Notes: generated by a model from the sequence alone, not told the origin. 64,000 bases of DNA from Streptomyces sp. NBC_01276 (GCF_041435355.1 NZ_CP108443.1:124001-188000), one strand, 5' to 3'. Numbered from the stretch's first letter, positions 9,415 to 18,399 are shown. Program-made: numbers and translations.

Positions 9415-10121
9415 CCGGACCCGCCCGGGCCACAACCACTCACCCCCCTACTCCCCCACCCGAAAACCCACCTGGAAACCAACCGGAAAACCACCACATC
9501 CCTGTCGTCCGAAAGGAGGAAAACAACTCACTCCCCGCACGCACACGACCTCCGCCCCCTCCCCCAATCAACAACATCAATGCAGGTCAGAAGCTAAGTA
9601 CAGCCTCAAACACGGTAGTTGACGCCCCGTCGAGAACGCGCTGGATTCCGTCTAAGAGGTGGAGTTGACAGGCGATAATGGGTAACCTGACAAGTACATC
9701 GACCGACTTGGAACATGTGGGGGATCTCATGAGCATCACCGGCAACACCGTCCGTACGTGCTTACCTTCGGGGTTCACGCCGCACAGCGCGGCACCACCG
9801 AGCACCCCAGGCGCCGCCTCACCCCCAGCACGCTCCAGTCATCCATGCGCCGGATCCCCGCGGACCGGAATACATCGATGCTGAACCCCGCCGCCCGCCG
9901 CTAGCCGGCCCGGCCCACCCCACCCGTCACTGGTCACGCTTCCCGGCGGGTCGGAAGCACATCACGAAGCGTTCACAGCTCGCCGAGACCGAGCGTCCCC
10001 TCCGTCTGCCATCGCAGCAGCACGCGACAGCCAGGTCCTGCGCGCACCCGACACCCGTCGCCTGAACACGCGACCCGCCGCCGCGCGGGCGCGCAGTCAG
10101 GGCAGCGAGGGAGACCTGACC
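9415..10121. other. 707-base gap between RES and Xre-type genes
   Basis: No convincing gene. A 51-residue frame from 9729 to 9884 has GGGGGAT upstream but low-complexity Pro/Ser content, so it is doubtful. Composition changes at 9590-9740, which is AT-richer than its surroundings and has two TTGAC boxes (9618 and 9664) followed by GATAAT and TAACCT, making it the best promoter candidate for the downstream antitoxin-type gene. The gap may hold a lost gene. Confidence 0.35.
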
Positions 10122-10532
10122 ATGCCTTCACACACCACCACCACGACCGCCTCCGCCGCCACCAAGAGCGCCGTGAGTGCCGAACGGGCCCACATCGCCA
10201 CCGTGCGCATGCACATCAGCGAGATCGCCCGGTTCCTCCAGGACAACCTGGGCCAGCGCCTGACCGCGCGCATCGCCAACATCAGCGACCCCAAGCAGGT
10301 CGGCAAGTGGGCATCGGGCGACACCACCCCCCGGCACGAATCCGAGGAGCGCCTGCGCGCCGCCCTCCAGGTCTTCCAACTCATCCAGGACGCCGAGAGC
10401 CTCTACACGGCGCGCGCCTGGATGATCGGCATGAACCCGCAGCTGGAGGACGAAGCACCGGCCCAGTGCATCGCCGACGGCCGCATGCGCGACGTCATGG
10501 TGGCGGCCCGCGCCTACGTGGACGGCGGCTGA
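10122..10532 (+). CDS. Xre/MbcA/ParS-type antitoxin-like regulator
   Basis: A 136-residue protein. Residues 20-85 form a helix-turn-helix region (ISEIARFLQDNLGQRLTARI and VGKWASGDTTP), and the last 35 residues (ARAWMIGMNPQLEDEAP onward, ending ARAYVDGG) match the toxin-binding domain of Xre-MbcA-ParS antitoxins that partner RES toxins. The first 20 residues are Thr/Ala-rich and disordered. The start is backed by GAGGGAGA 8 bases upstream. It is on the same strand as the RES gene 0.7 kb away, so I infer that the two form a separated toxin-antitoxin pair, with autoregulation likely. It could alternatively be a stand-alone regulator. Confidence 0.7.
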   Translation: MPSHTTTTTASAATKSAVSAERAHIATVRMHISEIARFLQDNLGQRLTARIANISDPKQVGKWASGDTTPRHESEERLRAALQVFQLIQDAESLYTARAWMIGMNPQLEDEAPAQCIADGRMRDVMVAARAYVDGG

Positions 10533-10588
10533 CCCCCCGTCCCACCCGACACGGCAGCCCCACGGGCCCCACGGAACGCACCGGCTGC

Positions 10589-10723
10589 CTGAGGCTCTTC
10601 AAGGAGGACCCGTCGGACAACCACACCGTCTACGTACACGTGCAGAGCCAGGACCTACAGCGGGCGAACTGGCTGGCCACCCGCATCGGGCGCCGCACCA
10701 TCGGCGAACCCCAGCACGTCTGA
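10589..10723 (+). pseudogene. possible short gene remnant
   Basis: The translation RLFKEDPSDNHTVYVHVQSQ followed by DLQRANWLATRIGRR has normal codon usage and protein-like composition, unlike its surroundings, but there is no ATG or GTG with a ribosome-binding site before it. It may be the 3' piece of a deleted gene or a small protein with a non-standard start. No family was recognised. Confidence 0.25.
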
Positions 10724-10750
10724 CGCCCCGGGATCCGGCACCGGCGCCGC

Positions 10751-11350
10751 TCAGGGCAGGACCGTGACGCCGATCTGCATGTGGATGTGGTTCTGGTGGG
10801 CGTTGACCAGCGCGGCGGGGCCGGTGCAGTCCGGGTAGATCACGAAGCCGGAGCCGCCGATCTCGGGCATGGGCCACTTGTTGGCCGGGCCGATGGCGGT
10901 GGCCTCGCACTCGAACGTGGCGCAGCGGAAGGCGGTCGAGAACAGCCCGTACGCGAGGGGGTCCGTCGCGGGGTCGATGCGGAACTTGCCGGGGGTGCGG
11001 GGCAGGTCTCCCCAGTCCCGTTGCACCAGACGGGTGAAGGCGACCCCGTCCAGCTCCCCCACGATGCCCGAGAGGCCGAGCGCGCGGCCCTGGTTGTGGC
11101 AGTCCTTCGGATGGGGCCCGCCGTGCCCGATGCCCAGGCGGAGGAGTTCGGTGACGTCCGGCGACGAGGAGTTGATCCAGCGGGTGAGGCGGTACAGCGC
11201 GATCAGCATGCACTGGTCGAGGTTGTCGATGACCGTGGACGCCGGGGCGATCTGGTTCGTGCAGCGGATGCCGCCGAACGACGGCGGGCTCACCACGACG
11301 CGCTGGGTGGGTGTCGGCGCCATGATGCCGGTCGGCCCGTCCACGAACAC
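10751..11350 (-). CDS. unrecognised protein with M15-peptidase-like His motifs
   Basis: A 199-residue protein with no signal peptide or membrane segment. HPKDCHNQGRALG near residues 80-92 resembles the first zinc loop of M15/extensin-type peptidases (HxxGRAxD), except that the expected Asp is Gly, and QNHIHMQIG near the C-terminus resembles their HxH loop. Several Cys (30, 47, 84, 142, 147, 175) could form disulphides or bind metal. An inactive or divergent peptidase is one reading. It lies 85 bases downstream of the broken PatG-like protease on the same strand, so the two probably formed an operon. Confidence 0.55.
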   Translation of the reverse strand: MFVDGPTGIMAPTPTQRVVVSPPSFGGIRCTNQIAPASTVIDNLDQCMLIALYRLTRWINSSSPDVTELLRLGIGHGGPHPKDCHNQGRALGLSGIVGELDGVAFTRLVQRDWGDLPRTPGKFRIDPATDPLAYGLFSTAFRCATFECEATAIGPANKWPMPEIGGSGFVIYPDCTGPAALVNAHQNHIHMQIGVTVLP

Positions 11351-11435
11351 CGGGCTCTTCAGGGTCCTTTCCTCGTGTTCCCTCTGTTCCTTGGAGAGGG
11401 GCCGGTGACTTCAGGGGGCTGATCCCCGACAGGGG

Positions 11436-12574
11436 TCAGACCCTGAGAGCGTGCCGGCCCGCGTAGCACATCTGCCGGGCCATGCCGGTGAGGTTGCCGC
11501 AGCCCGACGCGGCGGCCGCGACGCCCTGTCGACGGGCGTCGGCCTCTGCCGCGGCGTCGTCGCGGCGGACGGCCCGGACGTGGGGAGGCAGTCCTCCTGG
11601 TCTGTTCGGGCTCTTGGTGACGGTGATCGTGTCGAGCGAGTACAGGCCGCCCTTCGATCCGGGTATCTGGCCCGCGGAGAGGATTCCCCGGACCATCTGG
11701 CCCCCGATCAGGAACGCGTTGGTCCCCGCGTAGTTCAGCGCCCGGCCGGCCGAGGTCTGGCCGAGGTTGCGGAACTGGTAGTAGATCTTGTCGAGGAAGG
11801 AGCGGATCGTCAGCCGGATCTCGCTCTCCTGGACGGTGGAGACGTGCCTGATCTCCGCGTCCTTCATGACGCTGTCGAAGACGGAGTCGACGAGTGCCGT
11901 CTCGTTCCAGGTGTAGAGGCCTCGGCTCTTCACCTCGACCACGGGCACGAGCTGGCCGTTGAAGAGTCGCTTCGTGCGGTGGGTGAGGATCCCGGACACG
12001 GAGACGCGCGAGACGTAGCCTGCCCGTTCCTCCTGCTTCTCCGGGTCGAGCGCCTGGCCCACGATGGCGGCCGGGGCGGGGGCCGCCGGGGCCGGAGCCT
12101 GGGCGGCCTGGACCGGGGGCGGTGCGGCCGGCGGCGGGGGAAATGCGCCGCCGTCGGCTGTGACACCGGCGGCGACCGGTGGGCCGCGACGAGCAGCGCC
12201 GCGGTGCCGGTCACGAGCGGGGTGGCGAAGCTGCTTCCCGTCAGGGAGGCGAGGCCGCCGCCGGGTGCGGCGCCCTCGATGTCCTGCCCGGGGGCGAGGA
12301 TTCCGTGGGTGCGGTAGGCGGCACCCCAATTGCTGATGTCGAGTGGCCGGCCGACGGCGGCGGCGCCGACGGCCAGGACGGAGGGGACGGCGGACATCGG
12401 CCCCTGCCCGGCGGGCTCCTGGACCACGGTGTCCGGACGCGTGAGGTCCGCGCCCGCGAAACAGGGGTGGGACAGGTCGACCGGGCCGTCGAGCAGGGCC
12501 ACGCAGACGCGCGGGTCGCCGAACGGTGCGTCCGGCCGTGCGCCGAGGTCCCCCAGGACATCCCGAGGCCTCAT
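11436..12574 (-). pseudogene. broken PatA/PatG-like S8 protease
   Basis: The first frame (from 12574) shows a subtilisin-type Asp region (VALLDGPVDLSHP) and Ser region (LTGSSFATPLVTGTAALL) but lacks the catalytic His block (HGTHVAGI) between them, consistent with an internal deletion. Near 12165-12190 the frame shifts, and the other frame continues through a Pro/Ala linker into a C-terminal domain with EIRLTIRSFLDKIYYQFRNL and LNYAGTNAF, which I recognise as the C-terminal domain of cyanobactin maturation protease PatG. So the gene has both a deletion and a frameshift and cannot make an active protease. No precursor peptide or other cyanobactin genes are nearby. Confidence 0.7.
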
Positions 12575-12880
12575 CCGGGACCTGCTTTCCGTGCCCGTGG
12601 GCACTGCGTACCGAAAGTCATGCCGAGTACGAGCGTCGGAGGTCCTCGTCCCCGGTCCGTCACCCGTAATGTCCAAACGTCGTCGTGACGGCGTCTTCAG
12701 AGCGTTTCCGGACCATTGCGGGAGCGTCTGTACGCCGGTCAGACCCGTGACTGCGGCGTGCCCGGAGCGCCGCGGAATTCGGGCGGGAGGCGCGGGACCG
12801 GGGCTTCGGGGCTGTTGTGGGGGCGGATGGAGGGGTGGGTGCGGATGCGTGCTCCACCGGCCGGTTGCACAGTGAGGGAT

Positions 12881-13339
12881 GTGTCTTCGAGCGGCGTAGA
12901 CCTTGAACTGCTCGGAGCCTTCGAGCTCTCGTACGCCGGATGCCGCATCCATGGTCGAGTGCGTGGACCACCGGCTGCTGCTCGCGCCTCTGGTGAACGT
13001 GGACCTTCACAGCGCGCGCTGGCGGGCAGCCCAGGACGCGACGGGCGACGGTCTGCCTCCCGCCCACGCCGAGGCGCTTTCGGCCATGCTCGGGAAGGAG
13101 CTGCTGCCGCGCTGGCCGGACGAGTGGCTCGTCCTGGAGCGGGAGCGCTGGGACCAGGTGCGGCTGCACGCCCTGGAGGGCCTGGCGCAGAGGCTGCGTC
13201 GGGACGGGGAGTACCTGGCGGCGCTGCAGACGACACTGTGAAGCGCTACAAGGAGTACCAGCGGCTGCTGCGCCGTGAGCTGGAGGTGGATCCGTCCCCG
13301 CTCATGACGCGACTGGTCCAGGACCTCACTGCGGTCTGA
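12881..13339 (+). pseudogene. remnant of an AfsR/SARP-family (BTAD) regulator
   Basis: Pieces in different frames align in order to a BTAD-type regulator: the start DLELLGAFELSYAG (12893 onward), then after loss of the whole OmpR-type DNA-binding domain, the BTAD segment with ELLPRWPDEWLVLERERW and LHALEGLAQRL, and a last frame with KEYQRLLRRELEVDPSP. At least one large deletion and two frame changes separate them. SARP-family proteins activate secondary-metabolite clusters; no such cluster remains here. Confidence 0.75.
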
Positions 13340-13369
13340 GCGTCCGGTGGTCACCGGGCGCCGGTCGCC

Positions 13370-13391
13370 GGGCGCCCGGCGTCCGGCGCCC
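13370..13391. terminator. GC-rich hairpin between convergent genes
   Basis: Arms GGGCGCC and GGCGCCC flank an 8-base loop, within a longer run of overlapping GC-rich inverted repeats (13351-13391). It lies directly after the stop of the oxidoreductase gene (minus strand) and after the BTAD remnant. There is no T-run, as is common for Streptomyces terminators. Confidence 0.4.
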
Positions 13392-13398
13392 GGGTGTC

Positions 13399-14382
13399 TC
13401 AGCCGACGGTGACGGTCATCTTGCCCAGTGCCTCACCCGCTTCCATGATCCGGTGGGCTTCGACGATCTCCTCGAAACGGAAGATCCTGACCGGCCTTGC
13501 CGACAGCGCCCCCGACTCGACCTTGGCGTAGATCTCGTCGAACGGAACGTCGGCGAGCGGAAATTCGGGGCTCCCCAGGACGAAGGCGCTGCCGAAGAAG
13601 CTGAGCTGGACGCCGGTGGGGAGATCGGTGATCGGGTTGAAGTCGCGTACGGGCTCGAAGCCGCCGAGGAAGCCGAGTTGGCAGACCCGGCCGCGGGGGC
13701 GGACGGTGGCCAGGGAGTCGCGCAGGACGTTGTTGCCGACGAGATCGAACACCGCGTCAACGGCGTCGTGGCTGCCTCTGTCGACCTGGGCGGCCAGGTG
13801 GCCGTCGTCGATGAGGACCTCCTCGGCGCCGAGGTCCTTCAGCAGCGGCGCGTGGGCGGGGTTGCGGGTGGTCGCGAGTACTCTCGCGCCGTGGACGACG
13901 GCGAGGTTGACGGCGGCCTGGCCGAGGGAGGACGTCGCTCCGCGCACCAGGACCCGCTCGCCCGGGCGCAGGCCGAGGTTGCCGAACAGCCCGTGCCACG
14001 CCGTCGCGTAGACCTCGGGAACCGCCGCCAGCTCGGCCCATCCCAGTGACGAGTTCACCGCTGCCACGTTGGTGGCCGGTACCGTGACCAGCTCGGCGTA
14101 GCTGCCGTTGCGGGTGCGGCCCATGCCGCCGAGGAGGGCCACGACCCGGGTTCCGGGGGCGAGGCGGCCCGAGGGATCGGCCTCGACCGATCCCGCGCAC
14201 TCGATCCCCGGGACGGCCGCGACATCGCCCCAGGCACCCGCGCGCATGTATGCCTCGGCGTGGTTGATGCCGAACGCCCTGACCCGGATCAGCACCTCTC
14301 CCTGTGCGGGCACGGGGTCGGGCAGGTCGGTGATGTGCAGGACCTCGGGGGCGCCGTAGGCGGATATGACGATGGCCTTCAT
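13399..14382 (-). CDS. zinc-independent quinone oxidoreductase (MDR family)
   Basis: A 327-residue medium-chain dehydrogenase/reductase. It has the GroES-like N-terminal domain (GEVLIRVRAFGINHAEAYMR near 28-47) and a Rossmann domain with VLVRGATSSLGQAAVNLA near 142-159 (AxxGxxG-type NADPH motif). The Cys/His zinc ligands of alcohol dehydrogenases are absent, so it belongs to the quinone reductase branch and probably reduces quinones or enones with NADPH. It lies downstream of the TetR gene on the same strand, separated by a terminator and a copy of the TetR operator, so I infer it is the regulator's target, induced by an electrophile or similar ligand. Confidence 0.85.
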   Translation of the reverse strand: MKAIVISAYGAPEVLHITDLPDPVPAQGEVLIRVRAFGINHAEAYMRAGAWGDVAAVPGIECAGSVEADPSGRLAPGTRVVALLGGMGRTRNGSYAELVTVPATNVAAVNSSLGWAELAAVPEVYATAWHGLFGNLGLRPGERVLVRGATSSLGQAAVNLAVVHGARVLATTRNPAHAPLLKDLGAEEVLIDDGHLAAQVDRGSHDAVDAVFDLVGNNVLRDSLATVRPRGRVCQLGFLGGFEPVRDFNPITDLPTGVQLSFFGSAFVLGSPEFPLADVPFDEIYAKVESGALSARPVRIFRFEEIVEAHRIMEAGEALGKMTVTVG

Positions 14383-14395
14383 TGAGCGGGCTCCG

Positions 14396-14414
14396 TTCTT
14401 GAATGGTCATTCAT
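14396..14414. promoter_or_regulatory. putative TetR operator before the oxidoreductase
   Basis: Contains the palindrome TGAATGGTCATTCA (6-base arms around GT), 14 bases upstream of the oxidoreductase start. The 13-base stretch TTCTTGAATGGTC recurs in front of the TetR gene (15063-15083, opposite reading). Two matching sites before regulator and target are what an autoregulated TetR pair predicts. Confidence 0.65.
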
Positions 14415-14422
14415 CTATTGGG

Positions 14423-14451
14423 GCCGAAAAAGAGCCACCGCATGCGGTGGC
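14423..14451 (-). terminator. rho-independent terminator of the TetR gene
   Basis: On the minus strand the perfect 18-base palindrome GCCACCGCATGCGGTGGC (14434-14451) is followed at once by TCTTTTTCGG, a standard hairpin plus U-run. It lies 15 bases past the TetR stop and separates it from the oxidoreductase promoter. Confidence 0.7.
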
Positions 14452-14465
14452 CCCGGGTGGAGCTG

Positions 14466-15050
14466 TCAGACGAGGACGGCGAAGGCGTTGTCGACGATGG
14501 CGCGCAGTACCGCCCCGTCGGGGTTCGCCTTCCCTACGACCATGAGCCCCTGGCACGTCGCGACCAGCAGCCGGGCGCTGCCGCCCGGGTCCACCGAGGC
14601 GCGCACCTCGCCGGCGTCGCGAGCGTTGCGGAGGGCCGTGGCCATGCACTGCTCCAGGCGGGCCAGATGGCCGCGCACGACGGCGGCGGCCTCGTCGTCC
14701 TCGGCCGCGTTCTCGATCGCGGTGTTCACCAGCAGGCACCCCCGCCGGCCCTCCGGACTGAGCAGGTCGCTCACCAATCCGTCGAAATAGCCGCGCAGCT
14801 CGGCCAGGGAGGCGCCGGGCGCCGCCAGCTCGCCGAGCTTCTGAGGAACGACCAACGCGGAATAGCGCTCCAGCGACTTCAGGAACAGCGTGCGCTTGCC
14901 GCCGGGGAACGCGCTGTAGAGACTGCCGGGTTTCACCCCGGTCGCCTTCACGAGGTCCTCGATCGAGGTGGCCCGGTAGCCCTGCCACCAGAAACGCAGC
15001 ATGGCCTGGTCCAGCACGGCGTCGGGCTCGAACTCGCGGGGTCGGGGCAT
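14466..15050 (-). CDS. TetR/AcrR-family transcriptional repressor
   Basis: A 194-residue regulator. The N-terminal helix-turn-helix (residues 4-50) starts PRPREFEPDAVLDQAMLRFW and contains YRATSIEDLVKATGVKPGSL, close to the group that controls oxidoreductases and efflux genes (MPRPREFD-type). The remainder is the helical ligand-binding domain, with RRGCLLVNTAIE near 104-115, which is typical of the C-terminal TetR_C_6/11-type fold. The start at 15050 (MPRPR) is the family start; the upstream in-frame ATG would add only six residues. Operators before this gene and before the oxidoreductase suggest autoregulation and control of that gene. Confidence 0.85.
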   Translation of the reverse strand: MPRPREFEPDAVLDQAMLRFWWQGYRATSIEDLVKATGVKPGSLYSAFPGGKRTLFLKSLERYSALVVPQKLGELAAPGASLAELRGYFDGLVSDLLSPEGRRGCLLVNTAIENAAEDDEAAAVVRGHLARLEQCMATALRNARDAGEVRASVDPGGSARLLVATCQGLMVVGKANPDGAVLRAIVDNAFAVLV

Positions 15051-15062
15051 GGCACAAAAATA

Positions 15063-15083
15063 CATGAGCGACCATTCAAGAAC
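15063..15083. promoter_or_regulatory. putative TetR operator before the TetR gene
   Basis: Read on the minus strand, TTCTTGAATGGTCGCTCATG matches the site at 14396-14414 in 16 of the first 19 bases, including the whole left arm. It lies 13 bases upstream of the TetR start. The rest of the 15051-15458 gap holds only the putative promoter of the CAP gene and no further gene. Confidence 0.6.
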
Positions 15084-15458
15084 AAGGGCGACGCCTCGCT
15101 CCCGCACGTGTCGCGGTCTCCGGCCGGGCGGACGGTCTGCGGGCGCCCGGACCACGGACGGGGGCTTGCCGGCCTCGGTCACCAACCCTGCATCAGCCGG
15201 CATCGGTTGGAGCTCGGCGGCCTTGCGGACGGAGCGGTCGTGCCGGTGCCCGTCCCGCAGCCCCGGTCGCCACCCCCGCCACCTGGACCTACGCTGGCCG
15301 TAGGGGAGGCGGCCATGGGCCGCCCTTTCGAGAGCACCGTGTCGCCGATGGCTCAGTCACCATCGCGCTCGCCGGCCGTTTCGCCCCCTCCCACGACGGT
15401 TGACGGTAGTGAACCATGCCGGCACTCTCCGCTGCTTCCGTGCGACCAGGGAGTCGCA

Positions 15459-15965
15459 ATGACAAGACTTTCCCGTACGCGCCGTCGCGCCATCGCCATT
15501 GCGGCAACGCTGATGGCCGCAGGAATGATGCTGGGGGCGGGCGGGGCGGCCTCCGCCGCCGTCCCGGCCGGCCTTCCCGCCGAGGTCAGCCCCGCCGACC
15601 AGGCGGCCCTCCTGAGCGATACCAACGCGATACGCCAGACGGAAGGCGCCCCGCCCATGGCCTGGGACGCGGCTCTCGCCTCAGGCGCGCAGGCATGGGC
15701 CGACAACCCCGCCTCCCACGCCGGTGGGCTCGCGCACGACAAGGGCTTCAACAACGGAGCCGAGAACATGTCGGGCGCCGGACCGTCCCAGGCCGTCTCC
15801 CAGTGGGCCGGGGAGAAGGCCGCCTACGACGCGGCCGGCCCGAACTGGAACACCGACGACCCCAGCTACAGGAACTGGGGCCACTACTGGAACATGGTCC
15901 AGAAGAACTACTCGAAGATGGGATGCGGTGCCGCAGCCGGCGTGACCGTCTGCCGCTACGCCTGA
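15459..15965 (+). CDS. secreted CAP-superfamily protein
   Basis: A 168-residue protein. Residues 1-33 are a Sec signal peptide (Arg-rich start, hydrophobic IAIAATLMAAGMMLGAGGAA, then ASAAVPA as a likely cleavage site). The mature part is a CAP (SCP/PR-1) domain: LLSDTNAIRQTEGAPPMAWD, AENMSGAGP, and the C-terminal GHYWNMVQKNYSKMGCGAA with CRYA as the last Cys-containing strand. The usual first His (HNxxR) is replaced (SDTNAIR), while the later Glu and His positions (GAEN, GHYWN) are kept, as in the short actinobacterial subgroup. It probably acts outside the cell; the ligand is unknown. Confidence 0.85.
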   Translation: MTRLSRTRRRAIAIAATLMAAGMMLGAGGAASAAVPAGLPAEVSPADQAALLSDTNAIRQTEGAPPMAWDAALASGAQAWADNPASHAGGLAHDKGFNNGAENMSGAGPSQAVSQWAGEKAAYDAAGPNWNTDDPSYRNWGHYWNMVQKNYSKMGCGAAAGVTVCRYA

Positions 15966-16109
15966 CCGGACCTGTACATGCCGCGAGGGGCGCTCTCCAC
16001 CTGCCGCAACCGCCGTCCGTCCGGGCCGAGCTCCATCAAGAAGACCTCTCCCTCCTCGAACTCCGGCCTGCCCGTCTCCGTTGTCACCGGCTCCGCGTAC
16101 GGTCTGCGC

Positions 16110-17471
16110 ATGGTTGACCAGAGATCCCCGTCCCACTCGCTGCACGACTTCGCGACCTGGGAGCCCGTGCTGCGTCTCATGCTGACCGGCGACACGCAGA
16201 GGCGTGCCGCCCTGCCCGCCCGTGTGGCGGGACGGATCAGCCAGTACGGCTGGAGCCTCGCCCACCGGGGGGCCATGCCGACGGCGACGCGGATCGCGGT
16301 GGAGGGCATACAGAAGGCGCTCGGGCGCGGCGGGGTCCAGGAGAGGGAGATCGCCTTCAGGGCAGAGGTCCAGCCGGACGGAAGCACCGTGCTCGGCCTG
16401 GTCTGGCCCAGCCCGGCCGTGGAACCTGCCGTCGGCTACCCGGACCTGGGCGTACTCGTCCTGGTCGAGAGCGCCCTTCCCGAGCCATGGCGCCGGCTGC
16501 CCGCTCCGGCACCCGGGGCGCCGGCTGCTTCGGCAGACCTGGAACTGCTGGAGCGGACGCTCCGCGAGCGCCTGCCCGACGCCATCGGCGCGACGGAGGC
16601 GGAGATCGCCGCCACCGAAGCCCGCCTGGGAGTCACGCTGACGGACGAGTTCAAGGTGCTCTACCGGGTGACACGGGCGCGTTGGGAGGACTGGGACCAC
16701 GAGTACCAGGACCAAGCCGACACGGCGGTCGGCTGCGAACTGGCCGCCATGGAGCACCTGTACAGCGTGGACGCCGAGGCCCGGCACCCGGGCTGGGACC
16801 TCGGGGCGACGCAGGCACCGTGCACCCCGCCCGATGCCGCGGTGCAGGCTCTGGCCGGCTCACCGGGCTGGATCGGCTTCGGAAGCAACGGTGGCGACGA
16901 GTACGCGGTCGACCTGACACCCGGCCCCGGCGGGCACACCGGGCAGATCATCCTCGTCGACCACGAGCAGAGCATCGGCGCCGAACTCGTCGCCGACTCC
17001 CTCACCGACTTCATCCTGGGCCGGACGAGGCAGGAAGGCCCTGCCCTCCGCACGGATGAGCCGCCGTCGGCGGCCACGGTCGGGGCGGGAGGCCTGGCAA
17101 CCGTCCGGGCCGCCGCCCACCCTGACCTGGAAGTCCTGTCCATAGGCATGCCGGACGGCCCGCCGTTCAGCCTCGCCCCGCTCACCGGTCTGCCCCGGCT
17201 GCGGACCCTCTCCGCCTCCCCCGGCGCGCTGGCCGACCCCCTGGAGCTCACCGGAGTCACCGGCCTTGAGTTCCTGGAACTCGGTGCGCAGGAATGGCGC
17301 GTGCTCCTCGACGCCGGAGCCGTCCCGCGCAGTCTGAAGGCCGCGGCCATCGCGGTGCGGGATCAGGACCATCTCCCCGTCGTGGCCATCGCCAACGACC
17401 TCCTCGCCCTGTGGGACCGGCCCCGGATCGTCGAGACGATCCTCAAGGGGGATCTCGGCCCCGCGACATGA
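16110..17471 (+). CDS. SMI1/KNR4-family protein with leucine-rich tail
   Basis: A 453-residue cytosolic protein. An uncharacterised N-terminal region (1-150) is followed by a SMI1/KNR4 domain from about 165 to 315 (IGATEAEIAATEARLGVTLT, then FKVLYRVT and GWIGFGSNGGDEYAVDLTPG). Residues 350-430 contain Leu-rich spacing (LAPLTGLPRLRTLSASPGAL and LTGVTGLEFLELG), suggesting a short LRR-like end. The ATG at 16110 was chosen because the upstream extension is Arg/Ser-rich and non-conserved in character. Large SMI1/KNR4 proteins of this type are common in Streptomyces; some are immunity proteins, but no toxin is adjacent. Confidence 0.75.
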   Translation: MVDQRSPSHSLHDFATWEPVLRLMLTGDTQRRAALPARVAGRISQYGWSLAHRGAMPTATRIAVEGIQKALGRGGVQEREIAFRAEVQPDGSTVLGLVWPSPAVEPAVGYPDLGVLVLVESALPEPWRRLPAPAPGAPAASADLELLERTLRERLPDAIGATEAEIAATEARLGVTLTDEFKVLYRVTRARWEDWDHEYQDQADTAVGCELAAMEHLYSVDAEARHPGWDLGATQAPCTPPDAAVQALAGSPGWIGFGSNGGDEYAVDLTPGPGGHTGQIILVDHEQSIGAELVADSLTDFILGRTRQEGPALRTDEPPSAATVGAGGLATVRAAAHPDLEVLSIGMPDGPPFSLAPLTGLPRLRTLSASPGALADPLELTGVTGLEFLELGAQEWRVLLDAGAVPRSLKAAAIAVRDQDHLPVVAIANDLLALWDRPRIVETILKGDLGPAT

Positions 17472-17705
17472 CCAGCGGGCCACAAGGGTCCGGGTGAGCG
17501 ACCTGGGCCTGCTCTGCAATGACCGGTCAGGAACGTCCGTCACCGGGATCCGGCTGCGACGGGCCCGTCGCTCGGCCAGACGGGTGGCCATGTACACAGC
17601 AGAAACGATCAAGCCTATGCCAGAGGCATACGCCGCGCACTTACCGTGGAACGGTGATTCCGCACTCGCCGGAAAGGCCGGCGGGACAAGAGAGCGGAGC
17701 GAGCC

Positions 17706-18044
17706 ATGAGCGCGAACACGGGGCTGCCCAACGGTGTTGTAGTGGTCAGTCCCCCTGAGGGTTCACCCTGTCCGCCGAAGACCCTGGGCCTGTGGCGGCA
17801 CTACAACTGCGGGGGCGAGGCATACGGAATCGGGGCCGGCCACCCGGTGGACCTCAAGCTCCTGCCCCTTCCCAACGGCGGCAGCATGCACAAGAACGTC
17901 TCGTCGTGGGTCAACAACACGGACAGCAACGCGAAGCTGATCAGCAAGAACGGCACGCTCACGCGCATCCTGAGGGCCGGCGACAAGCTCGAAGAGCCGA
18001 AGGAGCACAACGACACGGTGGAACGGGTCGAGTGGGAGCTCTGA
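17706..18044 (+). CDS. beta/gamma-crystallin-like (peptidase inhibitor I36-like) protein
   Basis: A 112-residue protein preceded by GGAGCGAG 8 bases from its ATG. The segment LWRHYNCGGEAYGIGAGHPV followed by MHKNVSSWVNNTDSNAKLI matches the Greek-key pattern of crystallin/SMPI proteins (aromatic...GG..Y/L, then VSS.VN). There is no signal peptide, unlike the secreted peptidase inhibitors, so its place and role are unclear. A structural or phage/plasmid-derived protein is also possible. Confidence 0.6.
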   Translation: MSANTGLPNGVVVVSPPEGSPCPPKTLGLWRHYNCGGEAYGIGAGHPVDLKLLPLPNGGSMHKNVSSWVNNTDSNAKLISKNGTLTRILRAGDKLEEPKEHNDTVERVEWEL

Positions 18045-18168
18045 CTCCGGCCGGCTGACGTGTTGGGGTGGGCATCCGCAGCGGCGCCCGCCCCGCATCC
18101 GGCTGATCCGATGCGGATGAAACGGCAGGCAGCGCAGGCCCGGCCGAACCTCGACCCACTTCGCACAC

Positions 18169-18360
18169 GTGAGCTCGTACGAGGAGTTCCTGACCGTGTT
18201 CGGCCAACCTGATCGCATGCACGAGAACGAGGCGTACGGCGACCTCATGAGCTACGAGACCTACTACTGGGGCGCTCGGAAGCATGTGACGTGGGACGTC
18301 TGGGAGAACCGGGTGGGCTTCATCAACCTGGGCGACTTCGAGGGGAACAACGGCCCCTGA
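18169..18360 (+). CDS. small acidic protein, unrecognised
   Basis: A 63-residue frame (GTG start) rich in Glu, Tyr and Trp, with protein-like sequence (YEEFLTVFGQPDRMHENEAY, then ETYYWGARKHVTWDVW). There is no good ribosome-binding site at the GTG, so it may be the C-terminal end of a larger lost gene. No family recognised. Confidence 0.4.
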   Translation: MSSYEEFLTVFGQPDRMHENEAYGDLMSYETYYWGARKHVTWDVWENRVGFINLGDFEGNNGP

Positions 18361-18399
18361 CAGCACACCTCGGTGCCGGAGGTCAACGGTTGCCGGAGC

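Noticed and set aside
10751..12574. Cyanobactin-type peptide cluster
   Set aside because: Only the PatG-like protease is suggestive, and it is broken; no precursor, cyclodehydratase or PatA-type partner exists here.
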